Shown here: positions 17,005 to 26,144 of the stretch, piece after piece
How the letters are laid out: each line of letters opens with the position of its first letter
Numbering within the stretch: position 1 is the first letter of the stretch
Source: Tateyamaria sp. ANG-S1
GTDB taxonomy: Bacteria > Pseudomonadota > Alphaproteobacteria > Rhodobacterales > Rhodobacteraceae
Reading direction: 5' to 3'
Length of the DNA: 64,000 nt
Assembly (NCBI RefSeq): GCF_000814025.1
Contig: NZ_JWLL01000006.1
Location: forward strand, 124,001-188,000
Program-made: the position numbers and the translations under genes
The notes under the pieces: generated by a model
Told to the model about the DNA's origin: nothing
Seen by the model: the letters and a program-made list of their open reading frames with translations, nothing else
Databases searched by the model: none

Positions 17005-17457
17005 ATGACCAATCTGTTGCACATACCACCGGTTTGGCTCGCGATCTGCGTGTTCCTTGCATGGTGCCAGGGGCGGTATTTTCCGCTGGGTCTGAGCGTT
17101 GACCATCCTTTGACGCATATGATGGCGGGTATGATGATTGGTGCCGGTCTTTTGCTGATGGCGGCCGCCCTACTGGCGTTTTGGCGTCACAAGACCACGG
17201 TCATTCCGCACAAGACCCCGGACCGATTGATCACAAACGGTATCTTTGCGCGGACCCGAAACCCCATCTATCTTGGTGACGCCTTGCTGCTGGCAGGGCT
17301 CACCCTGCGCTTTGACGCGGTGCCGTCGCTTGTCCTGGTGCCGATCTTTGTCTGGTGGATCGAAAAGCACTTCATCGTGCCGGAAGAGGACCGGATGCGG
17401 CGCACCTTCAAGGCCGAATTTGCGCGCTACGAACAAAAAGTGCGCAGGTGGGTCTGA
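17005..17457 (+). CDS. isoprenylcysteine carboxyl methyltransferase family membrane protein
   Basis: A 150-residue inner-membrane protein with three or four hydrophobic segments (about residues 8-25, 35-60, 88-115). The stretch NGIFARTRNPIYLGDALLLAG followed by the C-terminal EEDRMRRTFKAEFARYEQKVRRW is the ICMT/PEMT-like signature, where the RNPxY and E...F..Y..V.RW motifs bind S-adenosylmethionine. Bacterial members have no isoprenylated protein substrate; they may methylate lipids or small molecules. It stands alone before pntA. Confidence 0.82.
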   Translation: MTNLLHIPPVWLAICVFLAWCQGRYFPLGLSVDHPLTHMMAGMMIGAGLLLMAAALLAFWRHKTTVIPHKTPDRLITNGIFARTRNPIYLGDALLLAGLTLRFDAVPSLVLVPIFVWWIEKHFIVPEEDRMRRTFKAEFARYEQKVRRWV

Positions 17458-17603
17458 ATTTTTGCAGATGTTACCTTAATGACGCAGGGGCGCTTCTTGT
17501 ATCTTCGGTATGCCTTGGGTAGTGGACACCTTCAGGCGCTGCGCCACATAGCCTTTGGGTCTTGCCCGAAATTGACTGCCACGAACGGACGGGGGTTCTT
17601 CGA

Positions 17604-19178
17604 ATGAAGATCGGAACACCAAAAGAGATATTTGAGGGAGAGCGCCGCGTTGCCATGACGCCCGAAAGCGCTGCGGCCCTGCAAAAGCTGGGCCATGAGT
17701 GTGTGGTCGAGACGGGCGCAGGGGCCGAGGCGGGCTTTGCCGATGCGGACTACAAGGCGGCAGGCGTCGAGGTGGTCAAGACCGCTGCGGCGCTTTGGAA
17801 AGCGGCTGATGTTGTGGCCAAGGTCCGTGTGCCCGACGCGACCGAGATGAAGCGGCTGCGCGAAGATCAGACGCTGATCTCCTTCTTCAGCCCTGTCGCG
17901 GATGAGGACAAGATGCAGGCGGCCGCCAAGAAAGGCGCGACCGTCATCGCAATGGAGATGATCCCCCGGATCAGCCGTGCCCAGAAGATGGACGCGCTGT
18001 CCTCCATGGCAAACATCGCGGGCTACCGTGCTGTGATCGAGGCTGGCAACAACTTTGGCCGTTTCTTTACTGGTCAGATTACCGCTGCGGGTAAGGTGCC
18101 GCCTGCCAAGGTGCTGGTTGTCGGTGCAGGCGTGGCGGGTCTGGCCGCGATCGGCACATCGACGTCGCTGGGCGCGATAACATACGCTTTTGACGTGCGC
18201 CCCGAAGTGGCGGAGCAGGTTGAATCGATGGGCGCCGAGTTCGTCTATCTTGATTTCGAAGAAGAGCAGCAGGACGGCGCGTCGTCTGGCGGCTATGCCT
18301 CTGTGTCGTCGCCGGAATTCCGCGAAGCTCAGCTGGCCAAGTTCCGTGAATTGGCGCCCGAGATGGACATCGTCATCACGACCGCTCTGATCCCAAACCG
18401 CGAGGCGCCGGAGCTGTGGACCGAGGATATGGTGAAGGCCATGAAGCCCGGCTCCGTCATCGTGGACCTTGCAGCTGAAAAGGGCGGCAACTGCAAGCTG
18501 ACCGTGGCTGACGAGAAGATCGTGACAGAGAATGGTGTGACCATCATTGGCTACACCGACTTCCCCAGCCGGATGGCGACGCAATCTTCGAGCCTGTATG
18601 CCACCAACATCCGTCATCTGATGGCTGACCTGACGCCCGAAAAGGATGGTGTCATCAACCACGACATGGAAGACGACGTGATCCGGGGCGCGACCATTGC
18701 GCATGCCAAGGATGTCACCTTCCCACCGCCGCCGCCCAAGGTCGCAGCCATTGCGGCCGCACCCAAGAAGGACGCGCCAAAGGAGCTGACCGCCGAAGAG
18801 AAGAAGGCCAAGGAACTGGCCGACTTCAAGGCGCAGACCAAGAACCAGGTCACTTTGCTGGCCATCGGTGGTGCGTTGGTGCTGCTCGCAGGGCTTTACA
18901 CGCCCGCAAGCTTCATGCAGCATTTCATCGTCTTTGTGCTGAGCGTGTTCATCGGCTTCCAGGTGATCTGGGGCGTCGCGCACAGCCTGCACACACCGCT
19001 CATGGCGGTGACAAACGCCATCTCATCCATCGTGATCCTTGGCGCACTCATCCAGATCGGATCGTCTTCGGGGGTCATCACCTTCCTGTCGATATTCGCG
19101 GTCTTCATGGCGGCCATCAACATTTTCGGTGGCTTCCTCGTGACACGGCGCATGCTCGCCATGTTCCAAAAATCGTAA
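17604..19178 (+). CDS. pntA: NAD(P) transhydrogenase subunit alpha
   Basis: A 524-residue protein, the E. coli PntA type in one chain. The start at 17604 gives the conserved MKIGTPKEIFEGERRVAMTPES. The NAD(H)-binding domain I occupies roughly residues 1-370, with the glycine-rich VVGAGVAGLAAIG near residue 174. An Ala/Lys/Pro linker (VTFPPPPPKVAAIAAAPKK) leads to about four C-terminal membrane helices. With PntB it couples hydride transfer from NADH to NADP+ to proton entry across the inner membrane, supplying NADPH. pntB follows 15 bases later. Confidence 0.96.
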   Translation: MKIGTPKEIFEGERRVAMTPESAAALQKLGHECVVETGAGAEAGFADADYKAAGVEVVKTAAALWKAADVVAKVRVPDATEMKRLREDQTLISFFSPVADEDKMQAAAKKGATVIAMEMIPRISRAQKMDALSSMANIAGYRAVIEAGNNFGRFFTGQITAAGKVPPAKVLVVGAGVAGLAAIGTSTSLGAITYAFDVRPEVAEQVESMGAEFVYLDFEEEQQDGASSGGYASVSSPEFREAQLAKFRELAPEMDIVITTALIPNREAPELWTEDMVKAMKPGSVIVDLAAEKGGNCKLTVADEKIVTENGVTIIGYTDFPSRMATQSSSLYATNIRHLMADLTPEKDGVINHDMEDDVIRGATIAHAKDVTFPPPPPKVAAIAAAPKKDAPKELTAEEKKAKELADFKAQTKNQVTLLAIGGALVLLAGLYTPASFMQHFIVFVLSVFIGFQVIWGVAHSLHTPLMAVTNAISSIVILGALIQIGSSSGVITFLSIFAVFMAAINIFGGFLVTRRMLAMFQKS

Positions 19179-19193
19179 GTAGGGGCGGGAACT

Positions 19194-20690
19194 ATGGAAC
19201 TCGGATTTACGACTGCCGCGTACGCTGTTGCGGCTGTTCTTTTCATCCTGTCGCTGGGCGGCTTGTCGGGCCAGGAAAGCGCGAAGCGAGCCGTCTGGTA
19301 CGGTATCGCGGGCATGTTCATCGCCGTTGTGGCGACGCTGGTCGGTCCCGGCGCGGGCCTGTGGCTGCTGTCGCTGGTGCTGATCGCGGGCGGTGCTCTC
19401 GTTGGCTACCAGCTTGCGACCAAGGTCGAGATGACCCAGATGCCCGAGCTTGTGGCTGGTATGCACGCCCTTGTGGGTTTGGCTGCGGTCTTCATCGGCT
19501 TCAATGCGCACATCATGATCGGCTACGTGGACAACCATCTGGCCGAGAACGGAGCCGTTCTGGGTGGCGCTCTGGTCGATGGGCAATGGGTGCAATCGGT
19601 CGAGAAGTCGGTGCTGGAGCCGCTTTCGTCCTTCGGCCAGCTGATCGCCAAGAAGACGACGGTTGAGATCACCATCCTCAAGATCGAACTGGTGCTGGGC
19701 GTCTGGATTGGTGCGGTAACGTTCACCGGCTCCTACGTTGCCTGGGGCAAGCTGTCGGGCAAGGTTGACTCGGCCGCCACCAAGCTGCCCGGCGGGCACA
19801 TGCTGAACGCGGCTGCGGCGGGTGCATCGCTGATCCTCGCCATCATCTACTTTGCCTCTGGCGGTTTGATCCCGCTGGTTCTGTTGACGTTGCTGGCGCT
19901 GTTCATCGGTTGGCACCTGATCATGGGCATCGGCGGCGCCGACATGCCGGTGGTGGTGTCGATGCTGAACAGCTATTCCGGCTGGGCCGCTGCGGCCATC
20001 GGCTTCTCGCTTGGTAACGACCTGCTGATCGTTGTGGGTGCGCTTGTGGGCTCCTCCGGTGCGATCCTGTCCTACATCATGTGTAAGGCGATGAACCGGT
20101 CCTTCATCAGCGTGATCCTGGGCGGCTTTGGTGGCCCCGCAGGCGAGCAGATGGCGGTCGAGGGTGAGCAGGTCGCCATTGAGGCGGACGGCGTGGCCAC
20201 GGCCCTGAACGAGGCCGAAAGCGTCATCATCATCCCCGGTTACGGCATGGCTGTGGCGCAGGCCCAGCAGGGCGTGGCCGAACTGACCCGCAAGCTGCGC
20301 GCGGCGGGCAAGGAGGTGCGCTTTGCCATCCACCCCGTTGCGGGCCGTCTGCCCGGACACATGAACGTGCTTCTCGCCGAAGCCAAGGTGCCCTATGACA
20401 TCGTGCTGGAGATGGACGAGATCAACGACGACTTTCCGGACACGGATGTGGCCATCGTGATCGGTTCCAATGATATCGTGAATCCCGCGGCACAGGACGA
20501 TCCGAACAGCCCCATCGCCGGTATGCCGGTGCTGGAGTGCTGGAAGGCGAAACAAGTGTTCGTGTCCAAACGTGGCCAGGGCACAGGCTATTCGGGGATC
20601 GAGAACCCGCTGTTCTTCAAAGAGAACACCCGCATGTTCTATGGTGACGCAAAGGCCTCTATCGACAAACTGTTGCCCATGGTTGAGTGA
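19194..20690 (+). CDS. pntB: NAD(P) transhydrogenase subunit beta
   Basis: A 498-residue protein. Residues 1 to about 290 are membrane helices, beginning [20 protein letters not shown], and the C-terminal third is the NADP(H)-binding domain III with [17 protein letters not shown] and [32 protein letters not shown] and [13 protein letters not shown] are further landmarks. It partners PntA in proton-translocating transhydrogenation. A strong terminator follows, so pntAB form a two-gene operon. Confidence 0.96.
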   Translation: MELGFTTAAYAVAAVLFILSLGGLSGQESAKRAVWYGIAGMFIAVVATLVGPGAGLWLLSLVLIAGGALVGYQLATKVEMTQMPELVAGMHALVGLAAVFIGFNAHIMIGYVDNHLAENGAVLGGALVDGQWVQSVEKSVLEPLSSFGQLIAKKTTVEITILKIELVLGVWIGAVTFTGSYVAWGKLSGKVDSAATKLPGGHMLNAAAAGASLILAIIYFASGGLIPLVLLTLLALFIGWHLIMGIGGADMPVVVSMLNSYSGWAAAAIGFSLGNDLLIVVGALVGSSGAILSYIMCKAMNRSFISVILGGFGGPAGEQMAVEGEQVAIEADGVATALNEAESVIIIPGYGMAVAQAQQGVAELTRKLRAAGKEVRFAIHPVAGRLPGHMNVLLAEAKVPYDIVLEMDEINDDFPDTDVAIVIGSNDIVNPAAQDDPNSPIAGMPVLECWKAKQVFVSKRGQGTGYSGIENPLFFKENTRMFYGDAKASIDKLLPMVE

Positions 20691-20714
20691 TCTGAACCGG
20701 TTGCTGGAATTGTG

Positions 20715-20746
20715 AAAGGGCGCCCTCGTTGGGCGCCCTTTTTGTT
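20715..20746 (+). terminator. intrinsic terminator of pntAB
   Basis: AAAGGGCGCCC and GGGCGCCCTTT form an eleven-pair stem around TCGTT, immediately followed by TTGTTTT. It lies 24 bases past the pntB stop. This is the clearest rho-independent terminator in the window. Confidence 0.92.
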
Positions 20747-20860
20747 TTGGAGGTGTGCCTGACGCTATAGAGAGTCAGTTTTGCAACAGCGCGGCAAAGA
20801 CCTGTTTGCTCATTCCCGAGTTATGTTGCTCCGAGCATCTCATCCCGCACATATCGTGGC

Positions 20861-21733
20861 ATGGAAGTACGCCACAGATTCAAACACGCGGCAGCAACGG
20901 CTGAACAATCCGGTTTCGTATGCAAGATGACGCGCCATGTTGCGATGCATTTTAGGCGCTCGAACCGGCGTCTTGTGGTGACTTTTGACAACATGAAAAG
21001 CCGAGATGCCGTTGGGCAGCAGTTTCCATGGGGCTATCAATTTCTTGAAAAGATGGGTGTGTCCCATCTTGGCCTGATGATGTCACTCCGAAACGACTGG
21101 TTTCGCCATGCGGATGTGTGGGCATTTTTCGACTTGTTGCAGCAGCAGTGTTTTTTCGACCGCTTCGACGACGTGGTCTTCTATGGCAGTTCGATGGGTG
21201 GGTACGGTGCGCTGACATATTGCCGCGCAGTGCCGGGCGCACGGGTGGTTGCATTCATGCCGCAGACTCATCTGGATCAGACCGTGGTCCCGTTCGAGAA
21301 CCGGTTTCGTCGCGCCTTTGAGCGGGGGCGTTGGAACGGGCGTTATGTCGATGGGGCCGATGGTGCGCAGAGTGCAGCGCAGGTTTACGTGCTTTATGAT
21401 CCCTATCACGCCGAAGATGCCGCTCATGTTGCACGGCTTGCGCCTGAAAACCTGACACGTCTGCATTTGCCGTGGGCTGGGCATCAGGCGGGCCGTGTGC
21501 TTCACCTGCTGGGCGTATTGCCGACGGTGGTAGGGCAAGCCTTTGACGGAACACTGACCGAGGCGGGTTTTCGCGCGCAGGTTCGGGCGGCGAAGCGGTG
21601 CAAGCTGCATACGCGACTGTGTCTCACCGCCGCTGTTGAGCGCGGCCATGAGGCGTTGGTGGTACGCACGCCTAGAACGGTTGAAGCAATCGCATCCCAC
21701 CTGGTGCTTCCCATCCGTCGAGACGAGCGTTGA
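20861..21733 (+). CDS. alpha/beta-hydrolase-like protein of unknown substrate
   Basis: A 290-residue protein. DDVVFYGSSMGGYGALTY contains a GxSxG nucleophile elbow (Ser111), and a possible catalytic His lies in LPWAGHQAGRVLH about 110 residues later. RRLVVTFDNMKSR and FPWGYQFLEKMGVSHLG near the N-terminus recur in Roseobacter proteins sometimes labelled as PAPS reductases; nothing here looks like that fold. No signal peptide is apparent. The ribosome binding site is weak, and Met23 could be the start. It is a single gene between the pntAB terminator and DUF3422. Confidence 0.55.
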   Translation: MEVRHRFKHAAATAEQSGFVCKMTRHVAMHFRRSNRRLVVTFDNMKSRDAVGQQFPWGYQFLEKMGVSHLGLMMSLRNDWFRHADVWAFFDLLQQQCFFDRFDDVVFYGSSMGGYGALTYCRAVPGARVVAFMPQTHLDQTVVPFENRFRRAFERGRWNGRYVDGADGAQSAAQVYVLYDPYHAEDAAHVARLAPENLTRLHLPWAGHQAGRVLHLLGVLPTVVGQAFDGTLTEAGFRAQVRAAKRCKLHTRLCLTAAVERGHEALVVRTPRTVEAIASHLVLPIRRDER

Positions 21734-21852
21734 ATGCTACAGGTGACGCTGTATACTGTTGCATGCGCCTAACGCGCTGATTTAAAAACATAAATTTATT
21801 GGATATCGGTGGCATATGGGCTACCCTGCTCGACATCGGAATTGGAGCAGTC

Positions 21853-23136
21853 ATGGCCCCCATCGAAGATCATCCGCTGCGGTACAAGCTGGCGAACGAG
21901 CTGCACGCGCGGCCCTTTCCGTCGATGCGCGCACCCTGTGCGGCGGCCTATGTGGCGTTCAAGCAGCAGGAAATGGCCGCGAACCGGGACAGGGCGCAGG
22001 ATCTGGCGCATTTGCAGGCGCTGCTGGACCGTCACGGGGCACCGCATCCGCAGCCGGGGGCAACGCATTACTACGGTCAGATCGGGCGCCATTGGCTGAA
22101 ATGGGAACAGCACACCGAATTCGTTACCTACACAATCTTTTCCGAAGGGGTGGAGGACCGCCCGTTTGATCCGCGCGCCTTTGATCCCTTCCCGCAAGAC
22201 TGGTTGGAGGCCGCCCCCGGCCAACGGGTCACGTCGATCCTGATCCGGGTTGAGACGCGCCGCAAGGATGCCGAAATCCGCGAGTGCCTGAGCGAGTGGT
22301 TCGTGCCCGAGAGCCTTGCCGCCAGTTCGGTGCTGGACGATGCGGCGGTGATGGCCGGGGATTTCCGGATCGACCAGAACGGGCATATGCGCTTTGCCGT
22401 TTTCGCCTCTGAAGGGACCGGGCAGCGTCGGGTGGGCCGCATCGTGCAGCGGCTTTGCGAGATCGAGACATACAAGTCGATGTCGATGCTGGGCTTTGCC
22501 CGTGTGCGGTCCATGGGCGCGCAACTGACGGCGCTGGACACACGGCTGATTGAACTCGTTGAAACCATGTCGGGCGAGCGGTCCGAGGCGGAGACGACGC
22601 TGAAGGCGCTGTTGGAGATTTCGGCAGAGCTGGAGACACTGGCCGCGCAATCCTCCTTTCGCTTTGGCGCGACCTGGGCCTATGAGGCCATCGTGAACGA
22701 GCGGATCGAGGCGCTGCGCGAGGACCGGTATGAAGGGCGCCAGACCTTTGCCGAGTTCATGATGCGCCGCTATCAGCCTGCCATGCGCACGGTGCGGTCG
22801 GCCGAGGATCGGCTGGCTGCCATGTCCAGTCGGGGCGTCCGTGCCGCCAACCTGCTGCGGACCCGGGTGGATGTCGAACGATCTGCGCAAAACCAGGCGC
22901 TGTTGGAAAGCATGGACAAGCGGTCGGACTTGCAACTGCGCCTGCAGCGCACGGTCGAGGGGCTGTCGGTTGTCGCTATCAGCTACTACGCTGTGTCGTT
23001 GGCGGGATATATCCTTTATCCCCTGGAAGAGCCGACCGGACTGTCCAAGGGGTTCCTGACCGCCCTGGTGACGGTACCGGTGGTTTTGCTGGTTTGGGCG
23101 CTGATCCGACGTCTGCGTCGGGCGGTAGAAAAGTAG
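21853..23136 (+). CDS. DUF3422 family membrane-anchored protein
   Basis: A 427-residue protein; the start at 21853 has GGAG nine bases upstream and yields MAPIEDHPLRYKLANELHAR, the N-terminal signature of DUF3422. The middle is helical with coiled-coil character (about residues 220-370). Two hydrophobic segments near the C-terminus (VVAISYYAVSLAGYILYPL and GFLTALVTVPVVLLVWALI) anchor it to the membrane. No biochemical function is known for the family. It appears monocistronic. Confidence 0.85.
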   Translation: MAPIEDHPLRYKLANELHARPFPSMRAPCAAAYVAFKQQEMAANRDRAQDLAHLQALLDRHGAPHPQPGATHYYGQIGRHWLKWEQHTEFVTYTIFSEGVEDRPFDPRAFDPFPQDWLEAAPGQRVTSILIRVETRRKDAEIRECLSEWFVPESLAASSVLDDAAVMAGDFRIDQNGHMRFAVFASEGTGQRRVGRIVQRLCEIETYKSMSMLGFARVRSMGAQLTALDTRLIELVETMSGERSEAETTLKALLEISAELETLAAQSSFRFGATWAYEAIVNERIEALREDRYEGRQTFAEFMMRRYQPAMRTVRSAEDRLAAMSSRGVRAANLLRTRVDVERSAQNQALLESMDKRSDLQLRLQRTVEGLSVVAISYYAVSLAGYILYPLEEPTGLSKGFLTALVTVPVVLLVWALIRRLRRAVEK

Positions 23137-23254
23137 AGCCGCGCGAAAGCGTTGGCGAACACACCCGAATACTTGCCTTGGGGAAACGGTTTTTTAACCC
23201 TGTCTTCGCAACTGTTACAGCCGTGAGGTAAGCGGCACCTCGAACGTGAGGTGT

Positions 23255-24064
23255 ATGGAGGGTCAGGTTATCGGGCGGTCGGAACATCGTGCTTTTGCAG
23301 GAATGCTGTGCTGCGCTTTTCTGTCTGTGCTGCTTGCTTTTGCCAGTGCGGCGCGGCTGCGGGCCGCGGAGGTTTCGGTTTGGATCTATCACAACTACCC
23401 GCCCTTCATCATCGACATGACTGGGGAACGTGGTCTGAGCTACGATCTTGCCCGGATGCTTGGCGATATGTCTGACGGTGCGTTCGACTTTCAGGTGATG
23501 GTATTGCCCCGCCAGCGGCTGAACCAAAGACTTGAGGCGGGGCAACCGGGATTGGTGATGTGGGCAAATCCGGCCTGGTTTGGCGACACTGGCCGCACAA
23601 GGTATCGTTGGACCACGCCCATTCTGAAAGATCGGAATGTCGTTATCTCACCCACGGATGTTGCGTTTGAGTATAGCGGTCCGCGTTCACTGACCGGTGC
23701 GATGCTTGTGGGCGTGCGTGGCCATCGCTATCAGGATGTCGACCGCCTTGTCGCTGGCAGGCTGGTGGACCGCATGGATGTGAGGTCAGAACGCAGTCTG
23801 GTTCAGTTTATCGCCAGCAACAGGGGGCGTGTCGCTATTGTGGCCGAGTCCGCGATGACCTATTACATTCAAAACCTTGGGTTGGGTGATGCCATTCATA
23901 TCTCGGACCAACCCCATTCCAACTATCACCGTTACATCATGGTGCAGCCTGATTTGGAAGATGTACGCGACTTTCTGGAAGACGCAGTGCCGAAATTGAT
24001 CGCGTCACGCGCGTGGCAGAAGATCATTTCCGACTACGGCCTGATCCGTCCGGACAGCCCGTAG
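23255..24064 (+). CDS. periplasmic solute-binding protein, family 3-like
   Basis: About 269 residues with a hydrophobic signal region (AGMLCCAFLSVLLAFASA) and a likely cleavage near LRAAE. After it comes VWIYHNYPPFIIDMTGERG and YDLARMLGDM, the ligand-domain opening of amino-acid-type binding proteins, and the C-terminal YHRYIMVQP and SRAWQKIISDYGL. No permease gene is adjacent, so it may be an orphan receptor or a non-transport sensor. The start is uncertain: GTG at 23246 or ATG at 23255, the latter with GAGG unusually close. A small inverted repeat, CACCTC and GAGGTG, overlaps this ribosome binding site. Confidence 0.68.
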   Translation: MEGQVIGRSEHRAFAGMLCCAFLSVLLAFASAARLRAAEVSVWIYHNYPPFIIDMTGERGLSYDLARMLGDMSDGAFDFQVMVLPRQRLNQRLEAGQPGLVMWANPAWFGDTGRTRYRWTTPILKDRNVVISPTDVAFEYSGPRSLTGAMLVGVRGHRYQDVDRLVAGRLVDRMDVRSERSLVQFIASNRGRVAIVAESAMTYYIQNLGLGDAIHISDQPHSNYHRYIMVQPDLEDVRDFLEDAVPKLIASRAWQKIISDYGLIRPDSP

Positions 24065-24084
24065 TCGCGGTTTGAAACAATGGT

Positions 24085-25056
24085 CTAGCGCCCACGAATA
24101 CGCGGATCGAGCGCATCACGCAGACCGTCGCCTAGGTAGTTCACCCCCAACACGGTGAGCGAGATCAGGATACCCGGCAGAACGACCCGCTCGGGGTACT
24201 GCTCCATCCGCTGCACTGCGTCCGCCAGCAGCTTGCCCCATGTCGGGAAGTCCGATGGGAAGCCCACGCCAAGAAAAGACAGCGCGCTTTCCGTGATGAT
24301 AGCGGTTGCAAGGCCCAGTGTGGCTGACACCATGATGGGCGAGATCACATTGGGCAAAAGGTGCCGGCGGATGATCTTGCCCGATGTCGTGCCGATGGAA
24401 CGTGCGGCCAAGATGAATTCCCGTTCCTTGAGGGCCAGAATATCGCCCCGCACGATCCGTGCGGTCTGCATCCAGGAGGTGAGGCCAACCACGGTTACGA
24501 TCAGGATGAACATGCCGCCTTCGGGGCCGAAGTTTTGCCGGAGTGGTTCGCGAAACAGTGTCACCGCCACCAAGAGCAAGGGCAGGATGGGCAGCGACAG
24601 AACCAGATCGGTAAAGCGCATCAGCCAGAAGTCTAGCTTTTTGAAGTAGCCCGCCAGCACACCGATGGTCGTGCCGATGATAAGGGCCAGCAACATCGCC
24701 GCCCAGCCGACCGCCATGGAGGCCCGACCGCCTGCAATTAGATTTGCCATGATGCAGCGCCCGAGGTTGTCGGTTCCCAGGGGGCGAAACCAGCCCACCT
24801 TGGCCGAGCCGTCCCACAGCGCAACGTAGATGGGCCGCATGTCCTTGTTCCGGATGTCCAGCTTTTGCGGGTCCACCTGCCAGACATAAGGTCCAAGGAT
24901 CACCGCGAGGGTAATGAACATAAGAAACCCACCGCCAAAGAGCGCGCCTTTGTGCCGTTTGAACTGGTCCCATACATCCTTCCACTGGCTGCGCGGGGCT
25001 TTGGGCGGTTCCTTGTCCTGGAGGGCCGCATAGGGGTCGAGGGCTTGATCAGTCAT
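24085..25056 (-). CDS. peptide-type ABC transporter permease (OppC/DppC family)
   Basis: A 323-residue inner-membrane protein. It has the N-terminal cytoplasmic segment (WKDVWDQFKRHKGALFGG), the periplasmic HPLGTDNLGR-like stretch (RPLGTDNLGRCIMANLI) and the EAA loop region (LAARSIGTTSGKIIRRHLLPN) that contacts the ATPase. The end DALDPRIRGR is characteristic. It overlaps the end of the OppB-type gene by eight bases. It imports peptides or related solutes together with the binding protein at 26145 and the fused ATPase at 28137. Confidence 0.92.
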   Translation of the reverse strand: MTDQALDPYAALQDKEPPKAPRSQWKDVWDQFKRHKGALFGGGFLMFITLAVILGPYVWQVDPQKLDIRNKDMRPIYVALWDGSAKVGWFRPLGTDNLGRCIMANLIAGGRASMAVGWAAMLLALIIGTTIGVLAGYFKKLDFWLMRFTDLVLSLPILPLLLVAVTLFREPLRQNFGPEGGMFILIVTVVGLTSWMQTARIVRGDILALKEREFILAARSIGTTSGKIIRRHLLPNVISPIMVSATLGLATAIITESALSFLGVGFPSDFPTWGKLLADAVQRMEQYPERVVLPGILISLTVLGVNYLGDGLRDALDPRIRGR

Positions 25057-26056
25057 AGCGGATCCTCGGGTCCAGCACGCCGTAAAGCACGTCGGCGATC
25101 AGGTTGAAGAGCACGATCAGGATCGCGAAGATGAAGGTCAGCGTCATCACCATCGGCAGGTCACTGGCGAACAGCGCGGTGAGCAAAAGCTGCCCGATGC
25201 CGTTCACTTTGAACACGTTTTCGGTGATGATCGCGCCGCCGAAGATGGCGGGCACGCCTAGTGCGATAACCGTGACCACGGGGATCATCGAGTTGCGCAG
25301 CACGTGGACCATGACGACGACCCCTTCACGAAGGCCCTTGGCGCGGGCGGTGCGCACGTAGTCCTGGTTCAGGTTGTCCAGCATGGACGAGCGCATGTAA
25401 CGGCTGATCTGGGCCGTCGTTTGCAGTGCAAGCACCATCACCGGCATGACCATCTGCATGAACTGCACTTTGAAGCTGGCCCAGTCACGCACCACATGGG
25501 TCGTGTCGTAAATCGACGGCAACCAACCCAGTTGCACCGAAAAGATCACGATCAGCAATGGTCCGGTGAAGAAGGGCGGGATCGAAAAGCCGATCATCGT
25601 GATGAATGTGCCGGACTGATCGAAGACGGAATATTGCTTGTAGGCGGAGTAGATGCCAATCGGCAGGGCGATCAGGATACCGACAATGTAAGACAGGCCA
25701 ACCACCCAGAGCGTTTGCGGGATGCGCTGGACGACGATGTCCATCACCGGGCTGCGCGTCTGCCATGAGATGACCCGCTGTTTGCCTTCGGCAAAGGATG
25801 TGCCGAACCAGTGATCTATGAGCACCTGCGGCTCGATCCAGAAGAACTGCACAAGCCATTTCCAGTATTGCACAAGCGGCGGTTGACCCAGGCCAAGGGC
25901 GGCGCGCATGCGTTCCTTGACCTCTGGCGGAACGGTCAGGGGCACCTGGGCCATCGGGTCGCCGGGGGCGAGTTGCAGCAGCATGAAGATCGCAAGGCTG
26001 ATCAGGATCAGCGTGGGGATCGACAGAAACAGTCTGCGGATCGTGAAGGTGAGCAT
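25049..26056 (-). CDS. peptide-type ABC transporter permease (OppB/DppB family)
   Basis: A 335-residue inner-membrane protein; the start at 26056 gives MLTFTIRRLFLSIPTLILIS, the usual first helix, and the longer frame is not needed. Landmarks are PGDPMAQVPLTVPPEVKERM, the EAA region ARAKGLREGVVVMVHVLRNS and the ending DVLYGVLDPRIRYD. It pairs with the OppC-type protein. The binding-protein gene lies upstream, separated by two palindromes. Confidence 0.92.
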   Translation of the reverse strand: MLTFTIRRLFLSIPTLILISLAIFMLLQLAPGDPMAQVPLTVPPEVKERMRAALGLGQPPLVQYWKWLVQFFWIEPQVLIDHWFGTSFAEGKQRVISWQTRSPVMDIVVQRIPQTLWVVGLSYIVGILIALPIGIYSAYKQYSVFDQSGTFITMIGFSIPPFFTGPLLIVIFSVQLGWLPSIYDTTHVVRDWASFKVQFMQMVMPVMVLALQTTAQISRYMRSSMLDNLNQDYVRTARAKGLREGVVVMVHVLRNSMIPVVTVIALGVPAIFGGAIITENVFKVNGIGQLLLTALFASDLPMVMTLTFIFAILIVLFNLIADVLYGVLDPRIRYD

Positions 26057-26074
26057 GAATATGTGTCCGAACAG

Positions 26075-26137
26075 GTAAGGTGCGCTATGGTCGCGCACCT
26101 TACGATGTGGGGGTAGGGTGCGCCCTTACGGCGCACC
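26075..26137. repeat. REP-like palindrome doublet
   Basis: First palindrome: GTAAGGTGCGC and GCGCACCTTAC, eleven pairs with a TATGGTC loop (26075-26103). Second: GGTGCGCC and GGCGCACC, eight pairs with a CTTAC loop (26117-26137). Both share the GTGCGC/CTTAC core with the palindrome at 15979 in the RAYT gene. They lie between the binding-protein and permease genes, where such structures often lower expression of the permeases relative to the binding protein; that role is inference. Confidence 0.75.
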
Positions 26138-26144
26138 GCTATGC

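Noticed and set aside
17532-20555. Long minus-strand frames (486 and 510 residues) opposite pntA and pntB
   Set aside because: Both plus-strand genes are certain; the antisense products are low-complexity and His/Arg-rich with no recognised motif.
20861-21733. Reading the protein as a PAPS reductase
   Set aside because: There is no PP-loop or reductase cysteine motif; a GxSxG nucleophile elbow points to an alpha/beta-hydrolase fold.
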